Of a DNA stretch of 36,335 nt, positions 1 through 7,849 are shown piece after piece; position 1 is the first letter of the stretch; the number at the start of each line of letters is the position of its first letter. Under the pieces are notes generated by a model, which saw nothing but the letters and a program-made list of their open reading frames with translations, was not told the origin of the DNA and searched no databases. The position numbers and the translations under genes were made by a program. Source of the DNA: Brevibacillus migulae (GTDB lineage Bacteria; Bacillota; Bacilli; Brevibacillales; Brevibacillaceae); the NCBI RefSeq assembly GCF_004521915.1, contig NZ_SDKD01000034.1:1-36335 (forward strand), written 5' to 3'.

Positions 1-5
1 TCCTC

Positions 6-25
6 TTGTTAGGTGTGTCTAACAA
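6..25. repeat. Short perfect inverted repeat downstream of the first gene
   Basis: TTGTTAG and CTAACAA flank a 6-base loop just after the stop of the small minus-strand gene. It could be a terminator stem for that gene, but the T-tract expected on the minus strand would lie outside the window, so the role is not settled. Confidence 0.35.
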
Positions 26-56
26 TTGGGGTGCAGTTCATAACCGGCAGCTTTCG

Positions 57-227
57 TCACATCACATTTATAATGGCGGTGAATAACGTATCGTCGACTT
101 TAACCACCTGTTGTACGAAAAGATCCTTTTTCGGATAGCTTTCCCGATAATAATCCATAATCTTTTGTAGCTCTTTCCCCAAGTATTCGTCACGTTCTAC
201 GTAGAAGTCGGAGAAGATCTGCTCCAT
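57..227 (-). CDS. Small hypothetical acidic protein (56 aa)
   Basis: This is a 56-residue, charged, soluble-looking protein that starts MEQIFSDFY and ends IINVM. I do not recognise the family. The start at 227 is chosen because a strong GGAGGGAGGTG ribosome site sits 5-6 bases before that ATG; an upstream in-frame ATG at 245 would place the ribosome site inside the coding region. It has no signal peptide or membrane segment. Its nearest neighbour is a divergently transcribed small gene at 358. The strong ribosome site and compact length argue that it is real. Confidence 0.6.
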   Translation of the reverse strand: MEQIFSDFYVERDEYLGKELQKIMDYYRESYPKKDLFVQQVVKVDDTLFTAIINVM

Positions 228-357
228 GACTACACCTCCCTCCACAGTATGCCCATTTCTGGCAAAAAACGAACATTCTGTTTCCCAGCGGTCTCGCCCC
301 TCATGTATATACCTGCCAGCAACTAGTCACTCTAAAAGAAAAAAGGGGTGCTCCATC

Positions 358-516
358 ATGGCAAATCGCAAGCAAAGCAACCAGAATGAACCCAGTGTGG
401 CTCCCGGCATGAATACGCATGATCAATTGGAGGAAAAAGCGAGCGAGCAGGAAGTTGCGAAGGGCGATTATACACCGGTTACTCGTGTGTTTGTCGATCG
501 CACGCCCGATAGTTGA
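358..516 (+). CDS. Small hydrophilic hypothetical protein (52 aa)
   Basis: A 52-residue, very hydrophilic protein rich in Asn, Gln, Glu and Lys (starts MANRKQSNQN, ends VDRTPDS). The composition resembles small soluble proteins common in spore-formers, but I cannot name a family. An AAAAGGGGTG ribosome site ends 7 bases before the ATG at 358; the longer reading from 226 would run through the divergent promoter region and is rejected. The next small gene follows about 50 bases downstream on the same strand, so the two may be co-transcribed. Confidence 0.6.
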   Translation: MANRKQSNQNEPSVAPGMNTHDQLEEKASEQEVAKGDYTPVTRVFVDRTPDS

Positions 517-568
517 CGGCCAGCATTCAGTCCCAGTAATTTGCCCCTGAGAGGAGGTTCCGCTGTAC

Positions 569-715
569 GTGCCTGAACATAAAACCGAATCCGAAGCGTC
601 GATCGAACAAGTGCTTCATGCGGTCGAGGATACTCCTTTTGTTGATCAGGAATCTGACCCTTTTGATGCAAGCGATCAATCCCTTGGATCACCGCCTTCA
701 CAAGCAGATCAATAA
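569..715 (+). CDS. Small acidic hypothetical protein (48 aa), GTG start
   Basis: An open frame of 48 codons starts at a GTG that lies 11 bases after an unusually good AGAGGAGG ribosome site (550-557). The product is strongly acidic and low in complexity (PEHKTESEASIEQVLHAVE at the N-terminus, then Asp/Ser/Gln-rich) with no membrane segment. It lies 52 bases after the preceding small gene, in the same direction. I recognise no family. It is supported by the ribosome site and by the biased composition seen in its neighbour; expression is untested. Confidence 0.5.
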   Translation: MPEHKTESEASIEQVLHAVEDTPFVDQESDPFDASDQSLGSPPSQADQ

Positions 716-734
716 TTTTGTGCCAACCATAGTG

Positions 735-950
735 GTGGGGGAAGGGAAGAACGGGCGGGGCTACGTTCTTGCCACACCCGCGAGGGAGTACATACTGTCC
801 GGTTCCGCTTCCAAAAACGGTACGTCACGCAAAAGTTTCGAGGAAGCGTACTCATACGTAGAGGTTGCGCGACAAACGTGTACCGTTTTTGGAAGCTCCA
901 CCTCGGCAGGTGTGACAAAGACTCCGCCCGTCCCGTCCTTCCCTTCCTCA
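735..950. repeat. Long imperfect inverted repeat (two facing copies of a ~100-bp unit)
   Basis: A perfect 16-base inverted repeat (CTTCCAAAAACGGTAC at 808-823 and its complement at 880-895) is nested inside a longer imperfect one whose outer ends are GGAAGGGAAG (740-749) and CTTCCCTTCC (938-947). Read in their own directions, both arms contain a diverged peptide pattern E-G-K-x-G-x-G-x-V-x-x-T-P-A. The structure therefore looks like two diverged head-to-head copies of one unit around a 56-base centre. No convincing gene is seen here. Confidence 0.6.
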
Positions 951-1078
951 CGTGGCGATTGTTCAAAATCTGAAAAGACGAAAGCCAAAAGTACCTGTAC
1001 TCTCATCATCCGTGCATGAACAAATTCTCTTTATTACTTTCATGTTTTTATCGTTTTACTCTACTGCCGCGCCGGAAG

Positions 1079-1265
1079 GCATGTTTCAAAACGGAGCGCC
1101 TGCGAAGCCCATCTTAGCGGAGCAGCGAATCGCGGGAAAAAGGAGCGCAACGTGCCCACTCTTCGCAGCGGATGCTACTTTTGCTTCTCCCCCGCGATTC
1201 GCTGCGGAGCGGACAGTCTCCGCTTCCCAGTAGGACGTAGAATGAAGCGGAGTTTTGAAACATGC
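1079..1265. repeat. Nested palindromic intergenic element (~187 bp)
   Basis: The ends are an exact inverted repeat, GCATGTTTCAAAAC (1079-1092) and GTTTTGAAACATGC (1252-1265). Inside, CAGCGAATCGCGGG (1123-1136) pairs with CCCGCGATTCGCTG (1191-1204). The central part is G+C-rich. It has the layout of a non-coding MITE-like or REP-like element, or of a structured RNA. I see no ribosome site or credible protein in it. Confidence 0.6.
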
Positions 1266-1296
1266 TCTCCCCCCACCGCAGCCTCATGTCCATAAC

Positions 1297-1335
1297 ATAA
1301 AAAAGCGCGATCTCTCAAAATGAGAAATCGCGCTA
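1297..1335 (-). terminator. Rho-independent terminator of the qox operon
   Basis: On the minus strand the stem AGCGCGAT..CTCA/TGAG..ATCGCGCT is followed by TTTTTT. It lies 28 bases after the qoxD stop and ends the qoxABCD transcript. Confidence 0.85.
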
Positions 1336-1363
1336 TTGTCGCTCCAGAAGCAACTAATGGTAC

Positions 1364-1678
1364 TTAGATATTGAACGTCATAATCCACATGGAGCCAGCA
1401 ACGATCGTGAAAACGATCACCGCTCCGAGTATCAATGCCTGCACGTTATACCGTGGCTTTTCTCCTTCACGAATGTGCATGAAGAAGAACAATTGGACGA
1501 ACAGCTGCAGGACCGCCATCACCATGATGGTGATCACCAGCGGCCCGCCGCTCATGACGTTGTTCATCACGAGCACCAGCGGAATAATGGTCAATACAAT
1601 CGACAGGACAAAACCGATCACATAGGATTTCAACGAACCATGGTTCTCAGAATGTACATGATTGTCATGATGACTCAT
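1364..1678 (-). CDS. qoxD: Quinol oxidase subunit IV (QoxD)
   Basis: Small membrane subunit (104 aa) of the aa3-type menaquinol oxidase; in this family it assists assembly and stability of subunit I around the CuB site. The sequence shows a His-rich N-terminus (SHHDNHVHSENH) followed by three hydrophobic segments at about residues 19-40, 46-68 and 80-101, the usual layout and length of the CtaF/QoxD family. It is the last gene of qoxABCD. Its ATG lies one base after the qoxC stop (TAAGATG), so translation is probably coupled. The His-rich head is not a core feature of the family. Confidence 0.93.
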   Translation of the reverse strand: MSHHDNHVHSENHGSLKSYVIGFVLSIVLTIIPLVLVMNNVMSGGPLVITIMVMAVLQLFVQLFFFMHIREGEKPRYNVQALILGAVIVFTIVAGSMWIMTFNI

Positions 1679-1679
1679 C

Positions 1680-2300
1680 TTACATCACCCCCATCAAATA
1701 CACGACGGTGAACAGGAAGATCCACACGACGTCAAGGAAGTGCCAGTACAGGCTGAGATTGGTTACTTTTCGCTTGGTCACAGGCGTGATGCCGCGGCGT
1801 TTCAACTGGATCATGAGTGCAACCATCCAGAACAAACCAAGCGTAACGTGCAACCCGTGTGTACCAACCAATACATAGAAGGCAGAAAGGAAGGCGGAGG
1901 TCGAAATCGTCGCTCCCTCTCCCACCAAGTGTGCAAATTCATTCACTTCGAGCACTACGAAGGCTAGACCGAGAAGCGCTGTGACGATCAGCCAGCCGAT
2001 CATTTGTTTTACGTTTCGTTTGTGCATCGCCAGTACCGCCAGACCGCTCGTGAAGCTGCTGGTCAGCAGGATAAAGGTGGAGGCGATAATGCCCGGCAGT
2101 TCAAACAATTCTTTTGCAGTAGGGCCGCCTGCGTAGTTGTGCATCAGCACGGCGTAAGTGGCAAACAACGTACCGAACAGCACGCAGTCTGTTACGACAA
2201 AGATCCAGAAACCAAGGACTTTCAGCTGCTCATGATGTTCATGCCCGTGGTCGTGATCATGCGCGTGACCGTGTTCATGGTGTGTCATCGCTTGTGCCAT
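1680..2300 (-). CDS. qoxC: Quinol oxidase subunit III (QoxC)
   Basis: Subunit III of the haem-copper menaquinol oxidase (206 aa), a membrane protein that supports proton uptake and stability rather than carrying cofactors. About five hydrophobic segments follow a soluble N-terminus. The family-typical pattern LVGTHGLHVTLG and the C-terminal SLYWHFLDVVWIFLF are both present. The first 25 residues are extremely His-rich (EHGHAHDHDHGHEHHE), which suggests metal binding but is only an inference. The start overlaps the qoxB stop by one base (TAATG), and qoxD follows after one base, so the genes are tightly coupled. Confidence 0.95.
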   Translation of the reverse strand: MAQAMTHHEHGHAHDHDHGHEHHEQLKVLGFWIFVVTDCVLFGTLFATYAVLMHNYAGGPTAKELFELPGIIASTFILLTSSFTSGLAVLAMHKRNVKQMIGWLIVTALLGLAFVVLEVNEFAHLVGEGATISTSAFLSAFYVLVGTHGLHVTLGLFWMVALMIQLKRRGITPVTKRKVTNLSLYWHFLDVVWIFLFTVVYLMGVM

Positions 2301-4270
2301 TAGACACCCCTCCCTAATGAAGCCTCCGTGCGTTTTATTTCGTCCACGGGGATGTAATAATCCGTATCGTAATCAAAGGAACGTGCCCACATGCAAGCTG
2401 CGACGCCGATCAACCCGATGACCGCCATCCATACCCATTCAAAGGTAAAACCGAAGCCCGCGATGAACCAGAAGCCGGACATGATAATCGGAATACCCGA
2501 GTTCTTTGGCATGTGAATCGGTTCCAGCTCGATCTTTTCTTCCTGGTACGTGCCATTTGCTTTTTCTTGCTTGATGCGCCACCAATCGTCCGCCTCTTTC
2601 ACCCGCGGCTCGATCGCAAAGTTATACATCGGTGCAGGAGATGGAATCGACCACTCGAGTGTACGTCCGTTCCATGGGTCGCCAGTCTTGTCGCGCTCCC
2701 CATGTTTGATGCTGTAAGCGATTTGCCATACTTGGAAGATAAAGCCCGCCCCCATCAGGAAAGCACCGACTGTCGAGACGAGGTTCAACGGAGCCCAACC
2801 CATGTCCCAACCATACGTGTAATAACGACGGGTCATCCCCATGAAACCAAGCGCATATTGCGGCATGAAGCATACATAGAAGCCGATGTTCCACAGCCAA
2901 AAGCCCCATTTGCCCAGACGCTCATCCAGCTTGAAGCCGAACATTTTTGGCCACCAGTAGTAGATCCCTGCGAGGTAACCGAACACGACCCCACCGATCA
3001 GCACCTGATGGAAGTGAGCAATCAGGAAGTAGCTGTTGTGATATTGATAGTCCGCAGGAGCCACGGCCAGCATGACCCCTGTCGCTCCCCCTACGAGGAA
3101 GCAAGGAATGAATGCGATCGTCCACAGCATCGGCTGTTGGAACGAGATGCGTCCACGGAACATGGTAAACAGCCAGTTGAACACTTTTACCCCTGTCGGA
3201 ATCGCAATCACCATCGTGGAGATCGCGAAAAAGGCGATAACGCTCGCGTCTGTCCCCATTGTGAAGAAGTGGTGAGCCCACGTAAAGAAGGAAGCGACGG
3301 CAATCGTCATCAAGGCAATGACCATGGACTTGTAACCGAAAATGACTTTCTTCGAGAACGTAGCCACGATCTCTGAAAAGATACCAAAAGCAGGCACGAC
3401 GACGATATATACTTCCGGGTGTCCCCACATCCAGATGAGGTTGAGGTACATCATGGGATTCCCGCCGCCAGCCATCGTGAAGAAGTGGGCGCCAAGGAAA
3501 CGGTCAATGAACAGAAGCGCCAGTGTTACAGTCAAGATCGGGAAAGCAAAGATGATCATGACACAGCTGGACAGAACAGACCAGCTAAACAATGGCATTT
3601 TCATCAACTTCATGCCAGGGGCACGCATCTTCAGGATCGTCACGAGGAAGTTAATCCCCGTTGCCAAACTACCGATACCCGAAATCTGGATCCCCCATAT
3701 ATAAAAGTTCTGACCGGGTCCAGGGCTAAACTCGATTCCCGATAATGGTGGATACGCAAGCCAACCGGTATCCGGCGAACCCCCGATTACGAATGAAATG
3801 TTGAACAGCATCGCACCAGCCATGAAAAGCCAAAAGCTCAAGGCGTTCAAGAATGGATACGCGACGTCGCGCGCACCGAGCTGCAGCGGTACCACGATGT
3901 TGAATAAGGCAAACATCATTGGCATCGCCATAAACAAAATCATAATCGTTCCATGCGTCGTAAATATCGCATTATAGTGATCCGAGTGAAGAAACTCGAT
4001 ATTCGGAAACGCGAGCTGCAAACGCATCAGCAGGGCGTCTACCCCACCGCGGAACAGCATCAACAGCGAAGCGATCAAGTACATGATCCCGATTTTCTTA
4101 TGGTCAACGGTCGTCAGCCATTCGCGCCAGAGCCAACCCCATTTTTGATATTTCGTAAGGACAAAAACAATGGCGAACATGGTAAGGACGATGGATACGT
4201 CCGCACCGTAGATCAGCGGATCGCCGGTGACAAAGAATGTTGAGGCAAAAGACTTAATGTTCTCCCACAT
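2300..4270 (-). CDS. qoxB: Quinol oxidase subunit I (QoxB), haem-copper catalytic subunit
   Basis: Catalytic subunit (656 aa) that oxidises menaquinol, reduces oxygen to water and pumps protons across the cytoplasmic membrane. Visible active-site motifs are the low-spin haem ligand in FTTHGTIM, the CuB/cross-linked Tyr motif WGHPEVYIVVVP, the CuB His pair in TWAHHFFTMG, and the haem a3/a ligands in HFHQVLIGG. The quinol-site pattern FRGGVDALLMR...HSDHYN keeps Arg, Asp and His known from cytochrome bo3 and aa3-600 oxidases. Length and the roughly 14-15 hydrophobic segments fit QoxB. It lies 21 bases after qoxA. Confidence 0.97.
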   Translation of the reverse strand: MWENIKSFASTFFVTGDPLIYGADVSIVLTMFAIVFVLTKYQKWGWLWREWLTTVDHKKIGIMYLIASLLMLFRGGVDALLMRLQLAFPNIEFLHSDHYNAIFTTHGTIMILFMAMPMMFALFNIVVPLQLGARDVAYPFLNALSFWLFMAGAMLFNISFVIGGSPDTGWLAYPPLSGIEFSPGPGQNFYIWGIQISGIGSLATGINFLVTILKMRAPGMKLMKMPLFSWSVLSSCVMIIFAFPILTVTLALLFIDRFLGAHFFTMAGGGNPMMYLNLIWMWGHPEVYIVVVPAFGIFSEIVATFSKKVIFGYKSMVIALMTIAVASFFTWAHHFFTMGTDASVIAFFAISTMVIAIPTGVKVFNWLFTMFRGRISFQQPMLWTIAFIPCFLVGGATGVMLAVAPADYQYHNSYFLIAHFHQVLIGGVVFGYLAGIYYWWPKMFGFKLDERLGKWGFWLWNIGFYVCFMPQYALGFMGMTRRYYTYGWDMGWAPLNLVSTVGAFLMGAGFIFQVWQIAYSIKHGERDKTGDPWNGRTLEWSIPSPAPMYNFAIEPRVKEADDWWRIKQEKANGTYQEEKIELEPIHMPKNSGIPIIMSGFWFIAGFGFTFEWVWMAVIGLIGVAACMWARSFDYDTDYYIPVDEIKRTEASLGRGV

Positions 4271-4291
4271 TTGTTTTTTCCTCCCTTCCTG

Positions 4292-5245
4292 TTAATTTGA
4301 CGGACTCGTGCTTGGCATTTGATGGTGTGACGAGTGCTCAGACTGTACAGCATCCGTAGATTCATGGCCAGAATGGTCCATTCCTTCCATCGGATGTCCA
4401 TGGCTGTATTTCGCCACGATTTCCTCAAACAAACCTTTCGGGAAGGACGAATACGTGATTTCTTCCGTCAATCCTGGTTCACGAAGTTTTTCATAATCTT
4501 CTTTGGTCATGGCGTCAGCCGACTGTTTCGTCTGCTGCACCCACTCCTCAAATTCAGCCTGAGGCTTCGCATTCACCGTAAACTGCATATGGGAGAAGCC
4601 TTCTCCCGAGAAGTTAGCACCTTTACCATGATAAGCACCCGGCTCATCTGCCTGTATCCATAGATCGGTGGTCATCCCTGCCATCGCATACACCTGTCCG
4701 GCAAGCTGCGGCACCCAGAAAGAGTTCATCGGCGCATCGGCAGACACTTTGAAATGAATCGGCACACCGACCGGAATTTCCAAATGGTTAACGGTTGCCA
4801 CGCCTTGCTCTGGATACGTGAACATCCATTTCCAGTCAAGCGCTGTAACCTGAATCGTAATCGGCTTCACTTCTTTATTAGGCGACTCTTTCAGTGCGTA
4901 AACATCCCGCACGGTAAAGTAGCCAAGAAGCGCAATGATAATTACCGGAATCCCCCACCACACTACCTCCATTAGCGTATTGTGTGCCCACTCCGGCTTG
5001 TAGGGAGCCTTGTTGTCCGCGGTATCCCGATAACGATAGACGATAAATGCAGTGATCACCAAGACCGGGATAATCACGATACCGCACAGGATCGCAGAGA
5101 TAATGATGAGATTGTACTGTGTTTCTGCTACGGGCCCTTTTGGGTTCAAGACAAGATATTCATTGCCGCACCCTGATAAAAGAATGCTGGCGACGATTCC
5201 CAGAATCCAGAAGAAGACCTTGTTTGGTAGCTTTCTTGCTCTCAT
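4292..5245 (-). CDS. qoxA: Quinol oxidase subunit II (QoxA), lipoprotein
   Basis: Subunit II (317 aa), anchored on the outer face of the membrane. A signal peptide ends in the lipobox LLSGC, two hydrophobic segments follow (about residues 43-66 and 92-111), and then comes the cupredoxin domain with DWKWMFTYPEQG and a region ending GEGFSHMQF. The Cys residues that would bind CuA in cytochrome c oxidases are absent, which makes this a quinol oxidase and not a caa3 oxidase. The C-terminal tail is long, polar and His/Met-rich (HGHPMEGMDHSGH). Ribosome site AAGGAGGG lies close before the ATG. It is the first gene of qoxABCD. Confidence 0.96.
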   Translation of the reverse strand: MRARKLPNKVFFWILGIVASILLSGCGNEYLVLNPKGPVAETQYNLIIISAILCGIVIIPVLVITAFIVYRYRDTADNKAPYKPEWAHNTLMEVVWWGIPVIIIALLGYFTVRDVYALKESPNKEVKPITIQVTALDWKWMFTYPEQGVATVNHLEIPVGVPIHFKVSADAPMNSFWVPQLAGQVYAMAGMTTDLWIQADEPGAYHGKGANFSGEGFSHMQFTVNAKPQAEFEEWVQQTKQSADAMTKEDYEKLREPGLTEEITYSSFPKGLFEEIVAKYSHGHPMEGMDHSGHESTDAVQSEHSSHHQMPSTSPSN

Positions 5246-5487
5246 GGATTAATACCCTCCTTCGGTCAGCAACATGCGTTTCCAACCGTCACGTTCGCCA
5301 ATCGCAAACACTTTGTGATTTATGTCACTAACATAGCAGAGAACAAGCCACTTTGTGTGCCTTTTTTCACAACGTTCAAGATTCTGTTGTTTTTCTGTTA
5401 CAAAGTGTTCACGAGGTGTTCATTAGTTGATCATAATTTTGTTACGGAGTTCCAAGCTTGCCAATAAGCCAATAGGATTGGTAAGGA
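5246..5487 (-). promoter_or_regulatory. Promoter/control region of qoxABCD
   Basis: This 240-base region contains no gene. It is A+T-rich with several TTGTGA/TGTTCA-type words: the Rex/Fnr-like palindrome (listed separately), TTGTGAAAA near 5370 on the minus strand (similar to ResD-type sites), and a direct repeat of TGAACA 12 bases apart near 5408-5426. I cannot assign -35 and -10 boxes with confidence. Confidence 0.45.
5313..5330. promoter_or_regulatory. Candidate Rex or Fnr operator upstream of qoxA
   Basis: TTGTGA-TTTATG-TCACTA matches 11 of 12 fixed positions of the redox repressor Rex consensus (TTGTGA-N6-TCACAA) and also fits the Fnr/CRP form TGTGA-N6-TCAC. It lies about 70-85 bases before the qoxA start, where it could control the oxidase in response to NADH/NAD or oxygen. 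Which protein binds cannot be decided from the sequence. Confidence 0.5.
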
Positions 5488-5533
5488 AAAACAAAAAAGC
5501 CTTCTATGAGACATGGGTTGTCTCCAGAAGGCA
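5488..5533 (-). terminator. Rho-independent terminator of the small membrane protein gene
   Basis: On the minus strand GCCTTCT..GAGACA/TGTCTC..AGAAGGC forms a stem followed by TTTTTTG. It ends the gene at 5553-5765 and separates it from the qox promoter. Confidence 0.85.
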
Positions 5534-5552
5534 TTCGTTACACTTATTCGAT

Positions 5553-5765
5553 TTACGCTTCCTGCTTTTTGATATGCAGCAGTCGAAATACGGTGCTAAG
5601 TAAGAAGATATTCATTCCTGCTATTAAAAATCCAATGGATGCCATCAAGCCGAAATTTTCTGCTCGGAAATCATTCAAGTTAATTGCGAACAAAAGTACA
5701 CCGATGAGGGTGGCCGCCCAAGCGAACCATTTCAATGTGTCAGCTGCTTTTTGCTCGTTATTCAT
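5553..5765 (-). CDS. Small two-helix membrane protein (70 aa)
   Basis: A 70-residue protein with two hydrophobic segments at about residues 13-30 and 38-62, a short polar N-terminus and a basic C-terminus (LLHIKKQEA). I recognise no functional family. An AGGGGT ribosome site lies about 10 bases before the ATG. It has its own terminator and stands alone between qoxA and the HD-GYP gene, so it is probably a single-gene transcript. Confidence 0.7.
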   Translation of the reverse strand: MNNEQKAADTLKWFAWAATLIGVLLFAINLNDFRAENFGLMASIGFLIAGMNIFLLSTVFRLLHIKKQEA

Positions 5766-5906
5766 TACGCATGACCCCTGTCTTTTAACTTTCTATCGTG
5801 AACTTATTGTAACACAAAATTCACTTGTTGTTCATATTTTGGTCAAAATATTTTTGGAAAGTTGTCGATTTTAATTTTGGAAAACCCTTGACTTTTTTGA
5901 TTGAAC

Positions 5907-5950
5907 AAAAAAATAAAAGACCACAAGCTTTTTGCCCGTGGTCTTTTGCC
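5907..5950 (-). terminator. Rho-independent terminator of the HD-GYP gene
   Basis: The stem AAAGACCAC/GTGGTCTTT closes over a 12-14-base loop and is followed on the minus strand by TTTTATTTTTTTG. The stem is flanked by A and T runs on both sides, so it could act in both directions. Confidence 0.85.
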
Positions 5951-5958
5951 CCATATTG

Positions 5959-7419
5959 TCAGGAGATTTTGGTAGTGCCCGGATAGAGTCCTGGGAACGA
6001 TTTTTCTTCGGTGATCATGGTTGCCGGATACTGGTATACCTGAGGATCCCGTTCACAAATCCGCTCCCATGCCTCTACGCATTTCGGGTCAAAGTGGCTG
6101 CCTTTTTGCTCGTTCAGCATTTGCATGGCGCGCTCATGGGTCCATGCTTCCCGGTACGATCGGTTGGAAGTAACGGCATCATACACATCCGCCACCGCCA
6201 CAATTCGTGCCAAAAGCGGAATGTCTTCCCCCTTCAGCTGATCCGGATAGCCCGTACCGTCCCATTTTTCATGGTGGGATCGGATAATATCCAGTTCATC
6301 TTTCATAAATCCAATGTTTCTGCACATGTCGTACCCTTTTACCGGATGCATCTGAATCGTCAGCCGTTCTTCCTCCGAGAGCCGTCCGGGTTTATTCAAT
6401 ATGTTGTCGCTGATATAGATTTTGCCCACATCATGAACGATCGCTCCCTGCGCCAATGCCCGCAGCTGTTCCGGAGGCAGCTCCATTTCTTCAGCCAATT
6501 TTAAAGCGTACATGGTGACTCGGAAATTATGGCCCGCCGTGTACCGGTCCTTGGTCTCCGTCGCCAGGATCAATGCTTTCACACTCGGGGAAACACTGCT
6601 TTTGATGCGCTCGATCGGGTCCGTTGTAAACAACGCTTTCAAGGCAAAGGTAAGCGATTTGCTTGCCACATACTGTTGGATGAGACCTCGCAGCATGGCC
6701 AGCATCGACAAGAGCAGCATGAAGTGGTACATCCACCAGCTAATCCGCCATACCTCTCCTTGATAGATAATCAATTGGGCTACGATGAAAAAGGCTGCAC
6801 TGTATAAAATCGCGTTCTGCAACGGAAAACGAGAGTAGCGATAGGATTGATAGAAACGGTATATCGTAATGCCATTCAGGAAGATGATCAGGACCGTTAT
6901 CGCTCCCTTCATCGGGCCACGGTTCAATGGAACGAAATCAGCCAGATGCGGGTTTATCATGCCGATGATTCCAAACACGCCAAGACCAATCGCCCAGACT
7001 GGCACTATATATCGTTGCCACCTGGAGAAGTAGGATACAAGTCTATGATCAGAAGGCAATGAAGAAAACCATAACCAGAGAGTAGCCATGAAGATGCTTA
7101 GCTGGGAAGCCATCCCCGAGAGGTGGTTTTGATGAAGGATAAGATTCGGCGTAGCCAATCCATGAACGACGAAAATCTCGGCTAAAGAGAGGAACGCCAA
7201 TGCGAGGAAACTGACTTGGATATTGCGTGATCGACTGCCCGCCATGCCGACAGCTCCCGCAATCAACGTGGCAAAAAAAGCGACTGTTGTCACGATGTAA
7301 AAATGTCCTGTAGGTCCTTCGTACAAAATATCGAGTGTTGCATTCGATCTCACATATTCGAACAGCAAATATGGAATGATGATGGCAAGTGCTGGTCCAA
7401 TCAAGCCACGGAATCCCAT
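5959..7419 (-). CDS. Membrane-bound HD-GYP domain protein, probable cyclic-di-GMP phosphodiesterase
   Basis: A 486-residue protein with about seven to eight hydrophobic segments in the first 250 residues and an HD-GYP domain from about 280 to 460. The domain keeps HD (329-330, in IVHDVGK), HPVKG near 358, HHEKWDGTGYP (382-392) and ARIVAVADVYDA, that is, the metal ligands and the GYP signature. Members of this family hydrolyse c-di-GMP (some act on cGAMP). The membrane half resembles no sensor that I can name. AAGGAG lies about 9 bases before the ATG. It appears to be monocistronic, with a terminator upstream and downstream. Confidence 0.9.
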   Translation of the reverse strand: MGFRGLIGPALAIIIPYLLFEYVRSNATLDILYEGPTGHFYIVTTVAFFATLIAGAVGMAGSRSRNIQVSFLALAFLSLAEIFVVHGLATPNLILHQNHLSGMASQLSIFMATLWLWFSSLPSDHRLVSYFSRWQRYIVPVWAIGLGVFGIIGMINPHLADFVPLNRGPMKGAITVLIIFLNGITIYRFYQSYRYSRFPLQNAILYSAAFFIVAQLIIYQGEVWRISWWMYHFMLLLSMLAMLRGLIQQYVASKSLTFALKALFTTDPIERIKSSVSPSVKALILATETKDRYTAGHNFRVTMYALKLAEEMELPPEQLRALAQGAIVHDVGKIYISDNILNKPGRLSEEERLTIQMHPVKGYDMCRNIGFMKDELDIIRSHHEKWDGTGYPDQLKGEDIPLLARIVAVADVYDAVTSNRSYREAWTHERAMQMLNEQKGSHFDPKCVEAWERICERDPQVYQYPATMITEEKSFPGLYPGTTKIS

Positions 7420-7518
7420 CTTCGGTTTTCTCCTTCGACAATGTTCTACTTTTTTCCTATTCTATCATAAAAGGAATCGAAGAGAGATTGCATTTCTTCT
7501 AGCAATCTTGTGCATAAA

Positions 7519-7552
7519 ACAAGGGCACCCCTGTGATCGGGAGCGCCCTCCT
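7519..7552 (-). terminator. Rho-independent terminator after the small basic protein gene
   Basis: On the minus strand GGGCGCTCCC pairs with GGGGTGCCC and is followed by TTGTTTT. It ends the TIR/basic-protein transcript. Confidence 0.75.
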
Positions 7553-7555
7553 ATC

Positions 7556-7849
7556 TTAGCCAAATTTGGGTTCTTCAAAGTGAATATCATTGGTTGCCAC
7601 AATTCTTACTCCCCTGCTCTCTTTCCCAATGCTGGGGCCGGCAGGATAATATTCATTCACGATCAGTTTTTGCGAACCGGCATATTTTTCTCTCGCCAGA
7701 TTGGCTCTGCGGATCGCATCTTTCCGCTTCGAGCTTCTTTCCATTCGGTCTGCGGCTTCCAAGACTGCACGACTCCCACGCAAAGCGCTGGCGAGACGCA
7801 CCCTTCTTTTCTTTTTAGAACTGATGAGTGGGCTGCTGTTTCGATTCAT
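7556..7849 (-). CDS. Small basic hypothetical protein overlapping the TIR gene (97 aa)
   Basis: A 97-residue protein, strongly basic in its first 60 residues (SSKKKRRVRLASALRGSR, then an Arg/Lys-rich predicted helix) and more neutral afterwards, ending DIHFEEPKFG. There is no membrane segment. The ATG at 7849 lies 11 bases after AAAGGAG; the reading from 7861 would use a GTG overlapping that ribosome site. The first 35 bases overlap the end of the TIR gene in another frame, so the two genes are probably translationally coupled. The family is unknown; nucleic-acid binding would fit the charge but is not shown. Confidence 0.6.
   Translation of the reverse strand: MNRNSSPLISSKKKRRVRLASALRGSRAVLEAADRMERSSKRKDAIRRANLAREKYAGSQKLIVNEYYPAGPSIGKESRGVRIVATNDIHFEEPKFG

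Noticed and set aside
618..1233. Several open frames on both strands between the third small gene and the qox terminator
   Set aside because: They run through the two inverted-repeat elements, lack ribosome sites and read as by-products of the repeats.
2513..3376. Long plus-strand open frame opposite qoxB
   Set aside because: It mirrors the codon structure of qoxB, has no ribosome site and no recognisable protein features.
1364..5245. caa3-type cytochrome c oxidase
   Set aside because: Subunit II lacks the CuA Cys ligands and a cytochrome c domain, and subunit I keeps the quinol-site residues.
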